The notes under the pieces were generated by a model. The model was not told the origin of the DNA, made no database searches, and saw nothing but the letters and a program-made list of their open reading frames with translations. Shown here one piece after another: positions 35,543 to 43,907 of a stretch of 64,000 nt of DNA. The DNA comes from Prevotella merdae (GTDB lineage: Bacteria; Bacteroidota; Bacteroidia; Bacteroidales; Bacteroidaceae), in assembly GCF_900290275.1 (NCBI RefSeq), contig NZ_LT985323.1, positions 124,001-188,000 of the forward strand, given 5' to 3'. Numbering within the stretch: the first letter of the stretch is position 1; each line of letters starts with the position of its first letter. The translations under genes were made by a program, and so were the position numbers.

Positions 35543-36613
35543 TTATTTTAGAGGAATAACGACATCTTCAAACTCGCCCCATCCATCTACTCCGACATCA
35601 AATCCAGAGCTGCCTTGCTTTCCGTCCTCGTCCGAAATCTCTATGCCGCTCACCACAATCACTCCACCTTGCGGTTGGTTGTTGATTTGTTCGGTGACAT
35701 CGAAGTTAAAGGTCTTGATAATGCCGTTTTTCAGTCGCACCTCAAGATTCAAGGCATTGCTGTGCGGGGCACGTGTTGTGGAGTAGAATCCGTTGGGATA
35801 ATCAGGCACGCCGAACGAGGTTATTATAGCCTGTGCTCCCCACGACTCCATAGTGCAGTCGTAGAGTAGCGTTGCCGTCTCCTTCGATGTGTAGCCACTA
35901 TTCAGATAAACCGAGGCTGCCATGCCCGACAAGGCTCCGCGCGTCAGCTTGACATACTCCAATCCCTTACTAAACTCATAGCGCACAAGATACTTGAACA
36001 CCAACGGGTGCATGGTCACCTCCATAAGCGGGGGCTCCGAGGTTCTCTCCGAGGTATAGCTCTTGTTGTAGTTGCCGTAGAGCATGTCGGGCATGTTCAC
36101 GGTGTTCTCCTTCGCTCCGGTTTGGCTGTTGAACGGATTGCCCAAATAGGTTGATCGGGTGCGGGTGCGTGTAGTGGCCTTAGCAGAGGCATACGAATAC
36201 ATTTCGTCGAAAACGATATATTCGGTGTCGTTGTTGTAGAACAACAGCTGATGCTCTCCAGAGCGCAGACCAACGGTTTCGCCCATAGCCGCCATGTTTA
36301 TCATGTCGCTCTGTCCCTCCTTAGGGAAGTCGTGCATTCGCAATCCGGCAGGAATCAGCGGTCGCAGGTCGTCGTATTGCATACCGTAGGTTTCGAGCCA
36401 TGTGGGAAAGTCAATCCAGTGGGTCGACCCATCCTTTCCTACCTCCCATTCCTGCTGATAATTGGCACTCACATGCAACTGAAATCTTGACGCATGGGCG
36501 TTGTGGTCGAAGCACAGCTCCTTATGGTCGCATGAAGACAACAAAGTCATGGTAGCAACGACGAGCGATGCAGCCCAGGCAGCTACTCTGCCTTTATTCA
36601 TCACGTTAATCAT
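35543..36613 (-). CDS. FimB/Mfa2-like fimbrial anchor protein (DUF5119 type)
   Basis: A 356-residue lipoprotein (LLSSC). CDHKELCFDHNAHA followed by a long beta domain matches the DUF5119/FimB-Mfa2 family of Bacteroidales fimbrial loci, thought to anchor the fibre in the outer membrane and limit its length. Its ATG overlaps the stop of the DUF3575 gene by 4 bp (36610-36613), so the two are translationally coupled. The family call is good; the anchoring role is by analogy. Confidence 0.75.
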   Translation of the reverse strand: MINVMNKGRVAAWAASLVVATMTLLSSCDHKELCFDHNAHASRFQLHVSANYQQEWEVGKDGSTHWIDFPTWLETYGMQYDDLRPLIPAGLRMHDFPKEGQSDMINMAAMGETVGLRSGEHQLLFYNNDTEYIVFDEMYSYASAKATTRTRTRSTYLGNPFNSQTGAKENTVNMPDMLYGNYNKSYTSERTSEPPLMEVTMHPLVFKYLVRYEFSKGLEYVKLTRGALSGMAASVYLNSGYTSKETATLLYDCTMESWGAQAIITSFGVPDYPNGFYSTTRAPHSNALNLEVRLKNGIIKTFNFDVTEQINNQPQGGVIVVSGIEISDEDGKQGSSGFDVGVDGWGEFEDVVIPLK

Positions 36614-37884
36614 TTGTTGCCTCCTTTCTTCACATTATAATTGTTATTGCCTAAGAGCCACACCAGCGTCACCTCAATCTTTGTAGGTCCCCACCAGTGT
36701 CGGTTGTTGGTGGCCTGCCACACGTAGTGTCCGTCAATTGGAATGTATTCGTAGTAGCGTCCGCCCATATATCCAGCCACAAGGCTGAAGTCGATGTTCA
36801 GTCGCTTGGCTATTGGCATTGAGTAGCCATATTCGGCACCAAAGGCATAGTTTAGTCGGTTCCACAGCGACCCTTCAGGTTCGCCTGCCATATATCCCTT
36901 GCCTCCAAACTCAATGTCGTAGGTCAGGATTTGGGCGTTGATTCCGATGTGGTGGCCTTGCAAGGGTTTCTGCTCAGAAGCATGTCCAAACCACTTTCTT
37001 GCCGACAGTCCTCCGCCATACACTCTCCAGTAGCGATGCTTGTTGTTGTTGCTCCACCATGCGTACATCCAGTCGGCTGCTAAAGACAATCGTCTGCCAA
37101 GCGACACCTCGACACCGATATTCGGAATAGCAAGCGCGTCGTAGAGCATATTCGTCTTTAGGGCGAAATAGCAGCTGCTCTTCGCGGCTGGCATAGGCTG
37201 AGTTTCCTCGGATGATATTTCTTGGGGTATTGTGTCAACAGATTGAATGGGTGTTTTTACCTCTTGGAGTATTTCTGTTTGTTTAGTTTCTTTTTGCTTT
37301 TGCTTAATGTATACCATCAGTATGCTCGCATTGCGTATTGAGGGGAAGAACTCTCGCAGCATATAATTCCATGTGCGTCCGAAATTCATGTCCATCAGTC
37401 GTTTCTTGCGACTGTCAACAAGAGTACCTTTGGCGTTGTAGGTGTATTCCGGGGTCTGCCTTATCTGGTAGAGCACATCGTCTTTGTGTGGCATGTCCGA
37501 TCGTTCGACATATATGGCGAGCTTCTGCCACACGTCTGTCTTGTCGCACTTGAACACTACGCTGTCTGGCAAGTCTACCCTTTGCCTAATGTAATGCTCA
37601 AGGCTTGCGCATCTGTCTGCCACAAGCTGCTTGTTCAGCAGAGACCTGCCTTCTGGCGAGGCCGAGCCGCAGAACGACACGCCCGTAATTTCCATATTGG
37701 GATTGCGCTGAACGTCGGTCAGCAAACCTACAATCTCGGCGAGATTGGAAGCGTTGTCACCGTAGTCAAGATCTATCTCGCTTGAGCTTACACGGAAACC
37801 AACACATATCTCCTTGCGATAGGTCTGACCTGACACACCTATACAGCATAAGAATAATATTGCAAGATTAATCAGTAGTTTCAT
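36610..37884 (-). CDS. DUF3575 outer-membrane protein with OmpA-like N-terminal domain
   Basis: A 424-residue protein with a signal peptide (to VSGQ). Residues 30-180 resemble an OmpA-like/SPOR-neighbour fold (ITGVSFCGSASPEGRSLLNKQLVADR), a linker of Gln, Thr and Glu follows, and residues 235-424 are the DUF3575 barrel (SCYFALKTNMLYDALAIPNIGVE, then MYAWWSNNNKHRYWRVYGGG). DUF3575 genes regularly open fimbrillin operons in Prevotella and Bacteroides. It is the first gene here and is preceded by a possible promoter with a C9 run. Confidence 0.85.
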   Translation of the reverse strand: MKLLINLAILFLCCIGVSGQTYRKEICVGFRVSSSEIDLDYGDNASNLAEIVGLLTDVQRNPNMEITGVSFCGSASPEGRSLLNKQLVADRCASLEHYIRQRVDLPDSVVFKCDKTDVWQKLAIYVERSDMPHKDDVLYQIRQTPEYTYNAKGTLVDSRKKRLMDMNFGRTWNYMLREFFPSIRNASILMVYIKQKQKETKQTEILQEVKTPIQSVDTIPQEISSEETQPMPAAKSSCYFALKTNMLYDALAIPNIGVEVSLGRRLSLAADWMYAWWSNNNKHRYWRVYGGGLSARKWFGHASEQKPLQGHHIGINAQILTYDIEFGGKGYMAGEPEGSLWNRLNYAFGAEYGYSMPIAKRLNIDFSLVAGYMGGRYYEYIPIDGHYVWQATNNRHWWGPTKIEVTLVWLLGNNNYNVKKGGNK

Positions 37885-38010
37885 AAGAGTTATATATTGT
37901 ATTTTAGGTATTTAATCAGTTTAGTGTAGTCAGTCCTCTTGCCTCTTTCATTTAAGGGCATAATTATAGCCAATAAAAAAAGTCACAGATTTAGTTGTTT
38001 CTTTCTGTTT

Positions 38011-38041
38011 CAAATATACAACAAAATTTCTTCCCCCCCCC
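38011..38041 (-). promoter_or_regulatory. Fimbrial operon promoter candidate with C9 run upstream of the -7 box
   Basis: On the minus strand TATATTTG (38018-38011) is a good -7 box, with initiation near 38004 and a 120-base leader before the DUF3575 start. The nine C at 38033-38041 cover the distal part of the spacer and the expected -33 position (about 38039-38042), where no TTTG is found. Confidence 0.5.
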
Positions 38042-38651
38042 TTAAAAATTAACATATTTTCAAACTCTTAACATTTAGAAACATTAAAAACAAGAAAAAA
38101 CGGAATATTAAGCCAAAAACAAAAAATACACATTATTATAAAAGAAATTCAAGTTTCACAAGCGAAAGAAGTTATTGGAAGATAACTCGCTTCGCTCGTG
38201 AAGTTCTTGCAAGCAAGCGGCAAAGCCGAGCAAATGGACAAATGTTCTTGAAACATCGTTGTTTGCAAGGCTTTAACTGTCAAGGCAAATATCCTTATTC
38301 GTCTGTCTACTTGTTTACTGATAGCATGTAGAAGACATGCGAAACTTGAGTAATAAACTGCTTCATGGTACGAAAAAATGTTTTTGTAAAAAAAGTGACA
38401 TAAGTGACATAAATCTCGTAATAAATTGAATAACAATAAATTAGAGGATGGTAGATTCATGGCAGATAGAACCGATTTTCACAGTGCATTTTCAACGGTA
38501 TTTTTCTGTATATATCTCCCACAGATTCCGCAGAAGCCACAGAATTATTGGCGCATGACATCCTGGTCGTATAAGGATTTCACGGATGAAACGCTCGGGC
38601 TTCGTCGGCGAATAGCACGGATTTTGAGAAACGCCGACAATCATATTTCTA

Positions 38652-38678
38652 AAGGGGTTGGGTTGAATCCAACCCCTT
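38652..38678. repeat. Perfect hairpin in the fimbrial/Omp28 spacer
   Basis: AAGGGGTTGG (38652-38661) pairs with CCAACCCCTT (38669-38678), loop of 7. A second small stem, GTGTCG/CGCGACAT-like, follows at about 38695-38713. Function unknown. Confidence 0.7.
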
Positions 38679-38763
38679 AGGCTGAATACGGGGTGTGTCG
38701 TGAAACGCGACATCCCTCAATCAATAATAATTCACCCTATACCTATTTTGCCGAAATTGTACG

Positions 38764-38860
38764 CTGAACGATTCGTTCACCGTCACAACGACAATCCCCC
38801 ACTCTATATTCCTGTGGTATTTGAATTGGATTACGATGGTGTCGGTTAAACCGACACCAT
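38764..38860 (-). repeat. Dispersed repeat, copy A (includes terminator hairpin)
   Basis: About 80% identical to 42582-42680. The right end, ATGGTGTCGG (38836-38845) with CCGACACCAT (38851-38860), is a 10-bp-stem hairpin 13 bp after the Omp28 stop codon and is probably its terminator. On the minus strand part of the unit reads as EWGIVVVTVNESF. Confidence 0.75.
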
Positions 38861-38873
38861 TTGAACATAGTCA

Positions 38874-40847
38874 TTACTTCACAATAACCTTCACTGTACG
38901 ACCGTCGCTCATCTTGATAATGTTAATACCCATTACTGGAGCTTTGATGCGCTGACCTGAAGCATTGTATCGAGCCACCTCTACAGCATCGTATTTCGCG
39001 TTGTCCACAACGCCTTGTATACCAGTAGTGTTGGAGACGATGTTGTAACTCTTGCCAGCGTTTACTACCTGTCCGGTTTGCTGATCAATCACAATAGCGA
39101 TGACAGCCACCTTTCTACCCGTAGCCTTGAGAGCATTCTTGAGAGCAGCCTTAGTGGGCATAGCCACATCATAAGAAGTTGTAGTTGTCTCATTGGCAGT
39201 CAGCGTGACGGGAGCAGCCAAGTTGGACGCATTGCTATAAGAGCTACCTATCAGCACGTCCATGAATTCCCAATTGAAGTATTTGGAACCCTTATCACCA
39301 TCCTTTGCAAAGATTGCGAGATCCTCCTCACCCTGATCAATCAGCTGCTGCTTTGTAAAGTTAGTATAATAATTGCTCTGACGCCAAGAAGATTTGTTAG
39401 CCGTCAAGTTATCGGCTGTGAGCACGTAAGCTATATCATATTTGCCAGAAACGTATGAGTCGATATTGGCATTCACCGTCACGACAGTAGAATCGGCATT
39501 CCATACGCCATTAACATCCACACCAATCATCGGCACATCCTTCACGGCTGCAGCCATGTCATCAAGGATAGACTTGTTTGATCCATAATATGGGTCAATG
39601 GCCCTTCCATTGCGGTTTATCACACAGGAGGGAGCACTTGACAAGCCAACATTTGCATAGTCAGACGCGAACATCGGGTCGCTGGCATTGAACTTGTGGA
39701 TGGCGATACCTATGAAGTTGTCGGGATAGTGGGCAGCAGCCTTCTCCATACCGACAAGACCACGAGGACACCAACCGCAACCAGTACCCGTAAACTCCTC
39801 AACAACGACACCGCGATTGAACATTTTGGGAACCACCCTGAGCGTGCCCTTGGCAGTAGCATTCTGGCTTTGGTTGGCATTGCCATTAACCTTAGTCACC
39901 TTTACAGCGACCTCACGGTTCTTAACTTCGGAGCCACATGGTACAGAGACGGTGATTTCACCGTTTTTACCCACAGCCACGGCATTAGCCATTGCAATAT
40001 GCTGCTCGTCCAAATCCATGCCATCAACCGTAACCACGCAGTCGAGGTCGCTGACAGCCTCCTTACTGTTGTTGTAGAAAGAAAGGGTGACGTCAGCGTT
40101 GGTGTTGACAACACCCATAGCTTCACTAAAGTCCTTCAGAGACACATCATAGTTAGCAAAATCGCCCTCAATGAGGAGCTGAACACTCAGATTACCATTT
40201 TGACCGCTGAATGGATACCAGCTGACACCATCACCACCCTGGGATGTAGGGATATTGCAATAAATCCAGAGCTTGTTGTCCAAATCATCGCCCTCTTTCA
40301 CCGCCGAGATTGGATAGCAGTCAAGAGTATAATAATTACCAGCCCGCGTGTTGCCTTGCTTGAAATTATATCCTACCAAATATCCTTCACCGTCGGTAAT
40401 ATCAATCGGTTGAGAAAGCATTACCTCGTTCCATCCCACTTTTGCAGAAGCAACATCCTGACCGAAGAGTTCGTCCCCTATACTGACGTCGGCGAGAGGA
40501 CCAGAGGCCTTATTGATAAACACTCGTGAGTTGGTCTGCGATGCACAGAGACCAAAGCGCATGCCGACAATCTTCTTTCCCACATAGCCAGACATCAAAT
40601 CCGACGACAGATAGGCACCAATCCTGTTATCGCCAGGAAAGTCTGGGACACCTATACCATTCTCATTCAAATCATCAGAAGAGTACAGACCCACCCAATG
40701 CTGGTTGGAAGCAATCTTGGCTACCTTCCTCGCTTCCGTGTGCTTGCCAACTGAAGGACCTATTGACACCACACGAGTGTTTATCTGTGCAGATGCACTC
40801 AGAACAAGAGCAACAGCTGCAAGAGACAATAATACCTTTTTCATCAT
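38874..40847 (-). CDS. Omp28-family protein with T9SS sorting domain
   Basis: A 657-residue protein with a signal peptide (ALVLSASA). The middle part carries an Omp28-like/thioredoxin-like region with GCGWCPRGLVGMEKAA (about residue 355) and later PSCVINRNGR. Residues from about 585 on form a type A T9SS sorting tail (YDAVEVARYNASGQRIKAP..., ending KMSDGRTVKVIVK). Cargo with this tail crosses the outer membrane through the T9SS, which ties it to porW/porX in this window. The CxxC suggests redox or disulphide chemistry at the surface. It is last in a minus-strand cluster after the FISUMP gene (86-bp gap). Confidence 0.85.
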   Translation of the reverse strand: MMKKVLLSLAAVALVLSASAQINTRVVSIGPSVGKHTEARKVAKIASNQHWVGLYSSDDLNENGIGVPDFPGDNRIGAYLSSDLMSGYVGKKIVGMRFGLCASQTNSRVFINKASGPLADVSIGDELFGQDVASAKVGWNEVMLSQPIDITDGEGYLVGYNFKQGNTRAGNYYTLDCYPISAVKEGDDLDNKLWIYCNIPTSQGGDGVSWYPFSGQNGNLSVQLLIEGDFANYDVSLKDFSEAMGVVNTNADVTLSFYNNSKEAVSDLDCVVTVDGMDLDEQHIAMANAVAVGKNGEITVSVPCGSEVKNREVAVKVTKVNGNANQSQNATAKGTLRVVPKMFNRGVVVEEFTGTGCGWCPRGLVGMEKAAAHYPDNFIGIAIHKFNASDPMFASDYANVGLSSAPSCVINRNGRAIDPYYGSNKSILDDMAAAVKDVPMIGVDVNGVWNADSTVVTVNANIDSYVSGKYDIAYVLTADNLTANKSSWRQSNYYTNFTKQQLIDQGEEDLAIFAKDGDKGSKYFNWEFMDVLIGSSYSNASNLAAPVTLTANETTTTSYDVAMPTKAALKNALKATGRKVAVIAIVIDQQTGQVVNAGKSYNIVSNTTGIQGVVDNAKYDAVEVARYNASGQRIKAPVMGINIIKMSDGRTVKVIVK

Positions 40848-40933
40848 GTTTACTTGTTGTTGATGTTTTTAGCCATCGCCCCATGAAGGAGCTGATGACG
40901 ATTGATTCTTATTATTTCAACATGCGTCCTGTA

Positions 40934-41770
40934 TTACGGACATACAGCTCTAACCGAACGTCCACCGCCACGGTTGCCATTACCCCAATCCCAGTTGTCC
41001 TCATTGAAGCGGAGATAATATCCACAATACTCACTGTCAGAACTGAGTGTACCAGACCAATAGAAACCGAATTTACCTTCGTCATATAGATCTGATTTCG
41101 AGCGATAGCCTGGGGCAGGAAGGAATATCTGAGCGTCATTAGGACCTGTCACCAGAATTCCATCCACACCATTTTGCTGTGTCCACTCCTGATCACAGTT
41201 TTCATACAACTCTTTCAGTTGCTCAACAGTTGGCATTTGCCATGAGCCGCCCATGCGTACATGAGCCACATCAAACGAAGAGCCTGTAATGTCAGAGCCA
41301 ATATTAATGAAACTGTATTTGTTGCTATTGTAGTGGGCGTATGTATCCCAACTATATTCATCTTTCTCTATTGTCTCGCCCCAAGCATAATAACCGCCGT
41401 AGGCTTCGGGAAATGAAGCGCCTACATTGCAGCAAGCCCATTTCGTGCCGCTTGGCAAACCGAGGTCTACGGCATGGGGATGATGCTCATCTGGACAACA
41501 ATTCTTTAATGTGACGAAGTCTATATGGTCGATCGCATCTAATGGTGTTCTATACACACTGTCTTGAGTCCATATTTCTTGTACGACATATTCGTTCTTG
41601 ACATTACTCTGAATGTCTTTTTGCGAATACACTACACTATCCACTTTAGACTTCAAGAACATCGACTTTCCCTTGCCGTCATTTCTATACTGATAAATGG
41701 CTTCATTCTGTGCCATTACTCCACAACACATAGCGAAGAGGAGTGTAAAGGAGGTTACAAGTCTTTTCAT
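40934..41770 (-). CDS. FISUMP-domain secreted protein
   Basis: A 278-residue protein with a signal peptide (to GVMAQ). Residues 95-278 form a Fibrobacter succinogenes major paralogous-type domain, with the usual block HAVDLGLPSGTKWACCNVGA, AWGETIEKDEYSWDTYAH, WQMPTVEQLKELYENC, IFLPAPGYR and a closing RSVRAVCP. These are extracellular or surface modules of unknown binding role, often multiplied in Prevotella. No T9SS tail is seen. Its ATG overlaps the stop of the upstream frameshifted gene by 4 bp (41767-41770). Confidence 0.85.
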   Translation of the reverse strand: MKRLVTSFTLLFAMCCGVMAQNEAIYQYRNDGKGKSMFLKSKVDSVVYSQKDIQSNVKNEYVVQEIWTQDSVYRTPLDAIDHIDFVTLKNCCPDEHHPHAVDLGLPSGTKWACCNVGASFPEAYGGYYAWGETIEKDEYSWDTYAHYNSNKYSFINIGSDITGSSFDVAHVRMGGSWQMPTVEQLKELYENCDQEWTQQNGVDGILVTGPNDAQIFLPAPGYRSKSDLYDEGKFGFYWSGTLSSDSEYCGYYLRFNEDNWDWGNGNRGGGRSVRAVCP

Positions 41771-42247
41771 AGCTTACGGATTTTAAAAGTTACAGACGAG
41801 GTTTTTACAACATACACCGATCCGGACATTCCCGCAATGGGCAATGTCGAACAGCCTTGTGTGTCAGTTGTGGAAGAAGTGAGAAGCGTACCGTCAACAG
41901 TATAAACAAATACGCGAGTGCCAGGAACTGCATTGGCTATCTTTAATTCGTCCCCTATTAATGAATAGAGGGTTCCCGAGCGCTCAATACCGTTGATATT
42001 CGTAGGATTCACATTCACATAAGTTAGCTTAAGAACATCTGCCGAAGGATAGCTAACTTCGTCCATGTGGGTGGTGATTACCAAGTCGTTGTTATTAAAA
42101 GTGACAAGAGGACGTTCACTCAATAAAATTGTCACCTCATCACCAGATGCTTTATGAAGGCGTAATGCATTTACCCCCCGCATCGTCAGAAGCTCCCATT
42201 GCAAACATCGGCAATAAAGAAACAAATAAAAGAATGGTCTTTCGCAT
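41767..42247 (-). pseudogene. Secreted protein with T9SS-like tail, frameshifted at a G6 run
   Basis: The natural start is ATG at 42247-42245: MRKTILLFVSLLPMFAMGAS, a clear signal peptide in a frame that meets a stop after about 33 codons. The rest of the protein continues in another frame (VNALRLHKASGDEVTILLSE..., down to VYVVKTSSVTFKIRKL) and runs to 41767. The switch falls at the G6 run (C6 on the plus strand, 42173-42178); with five or eight G the frames join as ...SDDAGVNALRLHK. The final 70 residues resemble a sorting tail. First gene of the cluster with FISUMP and Omp28. It may be a pseudogene, a phase-variable gene, or a sequencing error in a homopolymer. Confidence 0.75.
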
Positions 42248-42581
42248 AGATCTGTCTGTTAGATGTTAGTTAATAATAAAGTTAATAATTCACAAACGCG
42301 AAGGTAAGGCATTTCAAAAGATAACATTAAAAACAAAAGTTAAAAATATACAAGACTTAGATGTTTTTTTGCGAAGGGGTTGTTATTTCTTAAATTAACA
42401 TGAATTCGATAAAATACAAAAACTTACACATATACACAATGTAAGTGTATCCGCCTTAAAAATTACCCAAAAAATCGAAATCAAGCAATACCATTTTCAT
42501 TTGTCAGACAAGGCACACCCAACAACATCATATTGCCAGATTTGAAAAATCAATGTCACACCCAATCAGTTCAACCTCAAT

Positions 42582-42680
42582 CTGAACGATTCATTCACCG
42601 TCACAGCCACTATCCCCCACTCTACATTCCCATGGCATTGTGGGATTGGATAACGATGGGGTCGGTTGAACCGACTCCAT
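42582..42680 (-). repeat. Dispersed repeat, copy B
   Basis: Second copy of the unit at 38764-38860, including the hairpin near 42657-42680 (GGGTCGGTTGAACCGACTCC-like stem). The minus strand reads EWGIVAVTVNESF followed within a few codons by a stop. No intact gene lies directly upstream of it. Confidence 0.75.
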
Positions 42681-42950
42681 ATAGTTAATGAATAAGTAAT
42701 GTTGCAAAGTGTGTTAATATGCACTTATTTTATGATTTCTGCAATGTATCCTATTATCGAATCTGCCATATCCAATGGTTTAGTATCATCAACGTTAAAA
42801 AAAGCAGTCTATGTGACAGCCGAAAGGCGGAATGTGACAGACAACCCCCTACCATACCCTCCTACTATATGTAAAGACAATTCTGAACTGCTAGTTATTA
42901 TCAAAGACTTTGATAATTAGAATTTCAACCTGTATTGTGATTGTATTCAT

Positions 42951-43054
42951 ATTATATTAAATGGCGATTTAATATAATATACTTGCCCATTTAATATAAT
43001 ATACTTGCCCATTTAATATATATTAAATCGCCATTTAATATAATATACTTTGCA
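42951..43054. repeat. AT-rich 22-bp direct repeats and 24-28-bp palindromes
   Basis: A 12+4+12 perfect palindrome (42951-42978) runs into two exact 22-bp direct repeats (42967-42988 and 42989-43010, each ending CTTGCCC). A third diverged unit and a second palindrome with 10-bp arms around CGCC (43019-43042) follow, then a last partial unit. The array ends about 12 bp after the GSCFA gene's stop codon. Confidence 0.85.
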
Positions 43055-43065
43055 AGGCACATTTG

Positions 43066-43893
43066 CTACGGCATTTCAAATCCTTCGTACTTAGCCTTCA
43101 ATGCATCAGCTTTCGCCATTGTCTTGCGCAAGAACTCCTTGTGTTCTTCGCTATCTGCATTGAACGGACGATGACCCAACGCGGCTTTAACCGGGCGCCA
43201 TTCTTCAAGAAAGCTGCGTGTATGCTCACTGAAATATGTATCGCCAAACCGTTGCCATATATATTCTACAGCCTGGTCGGACGGATGAAGCATGTCCTCA
43301 CGATAGAATCGATAGTCGCGCAACTCGTCGTTCACTATCTCATAGGCAGGAAAATACTCCACCATATCATGCTCACGCACCACCTTGTCGGCAGCAAGCA
43401 GAAGCACGGCTTTTGACAGCTGACTGCCATGAAAGCCATACTTGGCGTATCTTATCGGACTAACCGTAAGCACCACACGCACATCAGGATTGACACTACG
43501 CAGCCTGCCAATGGCACGACACAAGTATTCGGCACACTCGTCTACCGTAAGCTCACGCTCGGTAAACAGACGTTGAGGGCGCTTGCGGCAATTGTCCACT
43601 ATCTCTCCTGTCTCGTTTAGTATATACACATGATTGGTGCCAAGCGTAAAGACAGCTGTACTTGGAGCCTCGGCATCTTCAGTCTCAAGCCTGTCGACAT
43701 ATCGGTCTACTGTATGCAGGATGCTTGCCGGATTGTACATTACACCATCAGGATTGACCACGGCACGAAACATATCGGCCACGAAACGCTGACCAATATT
43801 GTCGGCAAAACAAGAACCTACAAACAACATACGCTCGCAAGGTTCGATGCTGAACCCTGCGAGCGGTATATTTACAGGTGTGCTAAATTGCAT
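43066..43893 (-). CDS. GSCFA-domain protein
   Basis: A 275-residue protein. It contains the family's name motif in MLFVGSCFADNIGQRF (about residues 24-39), plus FTLGTNHVYILNETGEIVDNC and VVLTVSPIRYAKYGF, a GDSL/SGNH-like layout (Ser in GSCFA, His in the DMLHPSDQAVEYIW block). A hydrolase or acyltransferase acting on a glycan is plausible, but the family has no settled function. It lies 14 bp after the YfhO gene on the same strand, so they probably work in one unit. Confidence 0.88.
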   Translation of the reverse strand: MQFSTPVNIPLAGFSIEPCERMLFVGSCFADNIGQRFVADMFRAVVNPDGVMYNPASILHTVDRYVDRLETEDAEAPSTAVFTLGTNHVYILNETGEIVDNCRKRPQRLFTERELTVDECAEYLCRAIGRLRSVNPDVRVVLTVSPIRYAKYGFHGSQLSKAVLLLAADKVVREHDMVEYFPAYEIVNDELRDYRFYREDMLHPSDQAVEYIWQRFGDTYFSEHTRSFLEEWRPVKAALGHRPFNADSEEHKEFLRKTMAKADALKAKYEGFEMP

Positions 43894-43907
43894 AACAGAT
43901 TATTTAT

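Larger units (their letters stand above)
37885..38873. other. 989-bp spacer: fimbrial operon promoter region, AT-rich tract, hairpins
   Basis: From right to left: a C9 run at 38033-38041 beside a TATATTTG box; an AT-rich stretch (38042-38150); 38150-38640, with several short minus- and plus-strand frames that look like decayed repeat sequence rather than genes; a hairpin at 38652-38678; a repeat copy at 38764-38860. No convincing gene is seen. Confidence 0.7.
42248..43065. other. 818-bp spacer with repeats and no convincing gene
   Basis: AT-rich. It holds the second copy of the dispersed repeat (42582-42680) and the palindromic 22-bp repeat array (42951-43054). A plus-strand frame at 42699-42920 (73 codons) has no recognisable feature and is not accepted as a gene. 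Confidence 0.65.

Noticed and set aside
37000..38100. Invertible promoter for the fimbrial operon
   Set aside because: No pair of inverted repeats around the promoter and no invertase gene nearby; the C9 run is the only variable-looking element.
38426..38680. Open frame of 84 codons on the plus strand in the fimbrial/Omp28 spacer
   Set aside because: It crosses a hairpin, has no recognisable domain, and its sequence looks like degenerate repeat material.
42699..42920. Open frame of 73 codons on the plus strand
   Set aside because: No promoter, signal or family resemblance; AT-rich spacer composition makes it likely chance.
42951..43054. Possible CRISPR array
   Set aside because: The units are adjacent direct repeats without unique spacers and there are no cas genes in the window.
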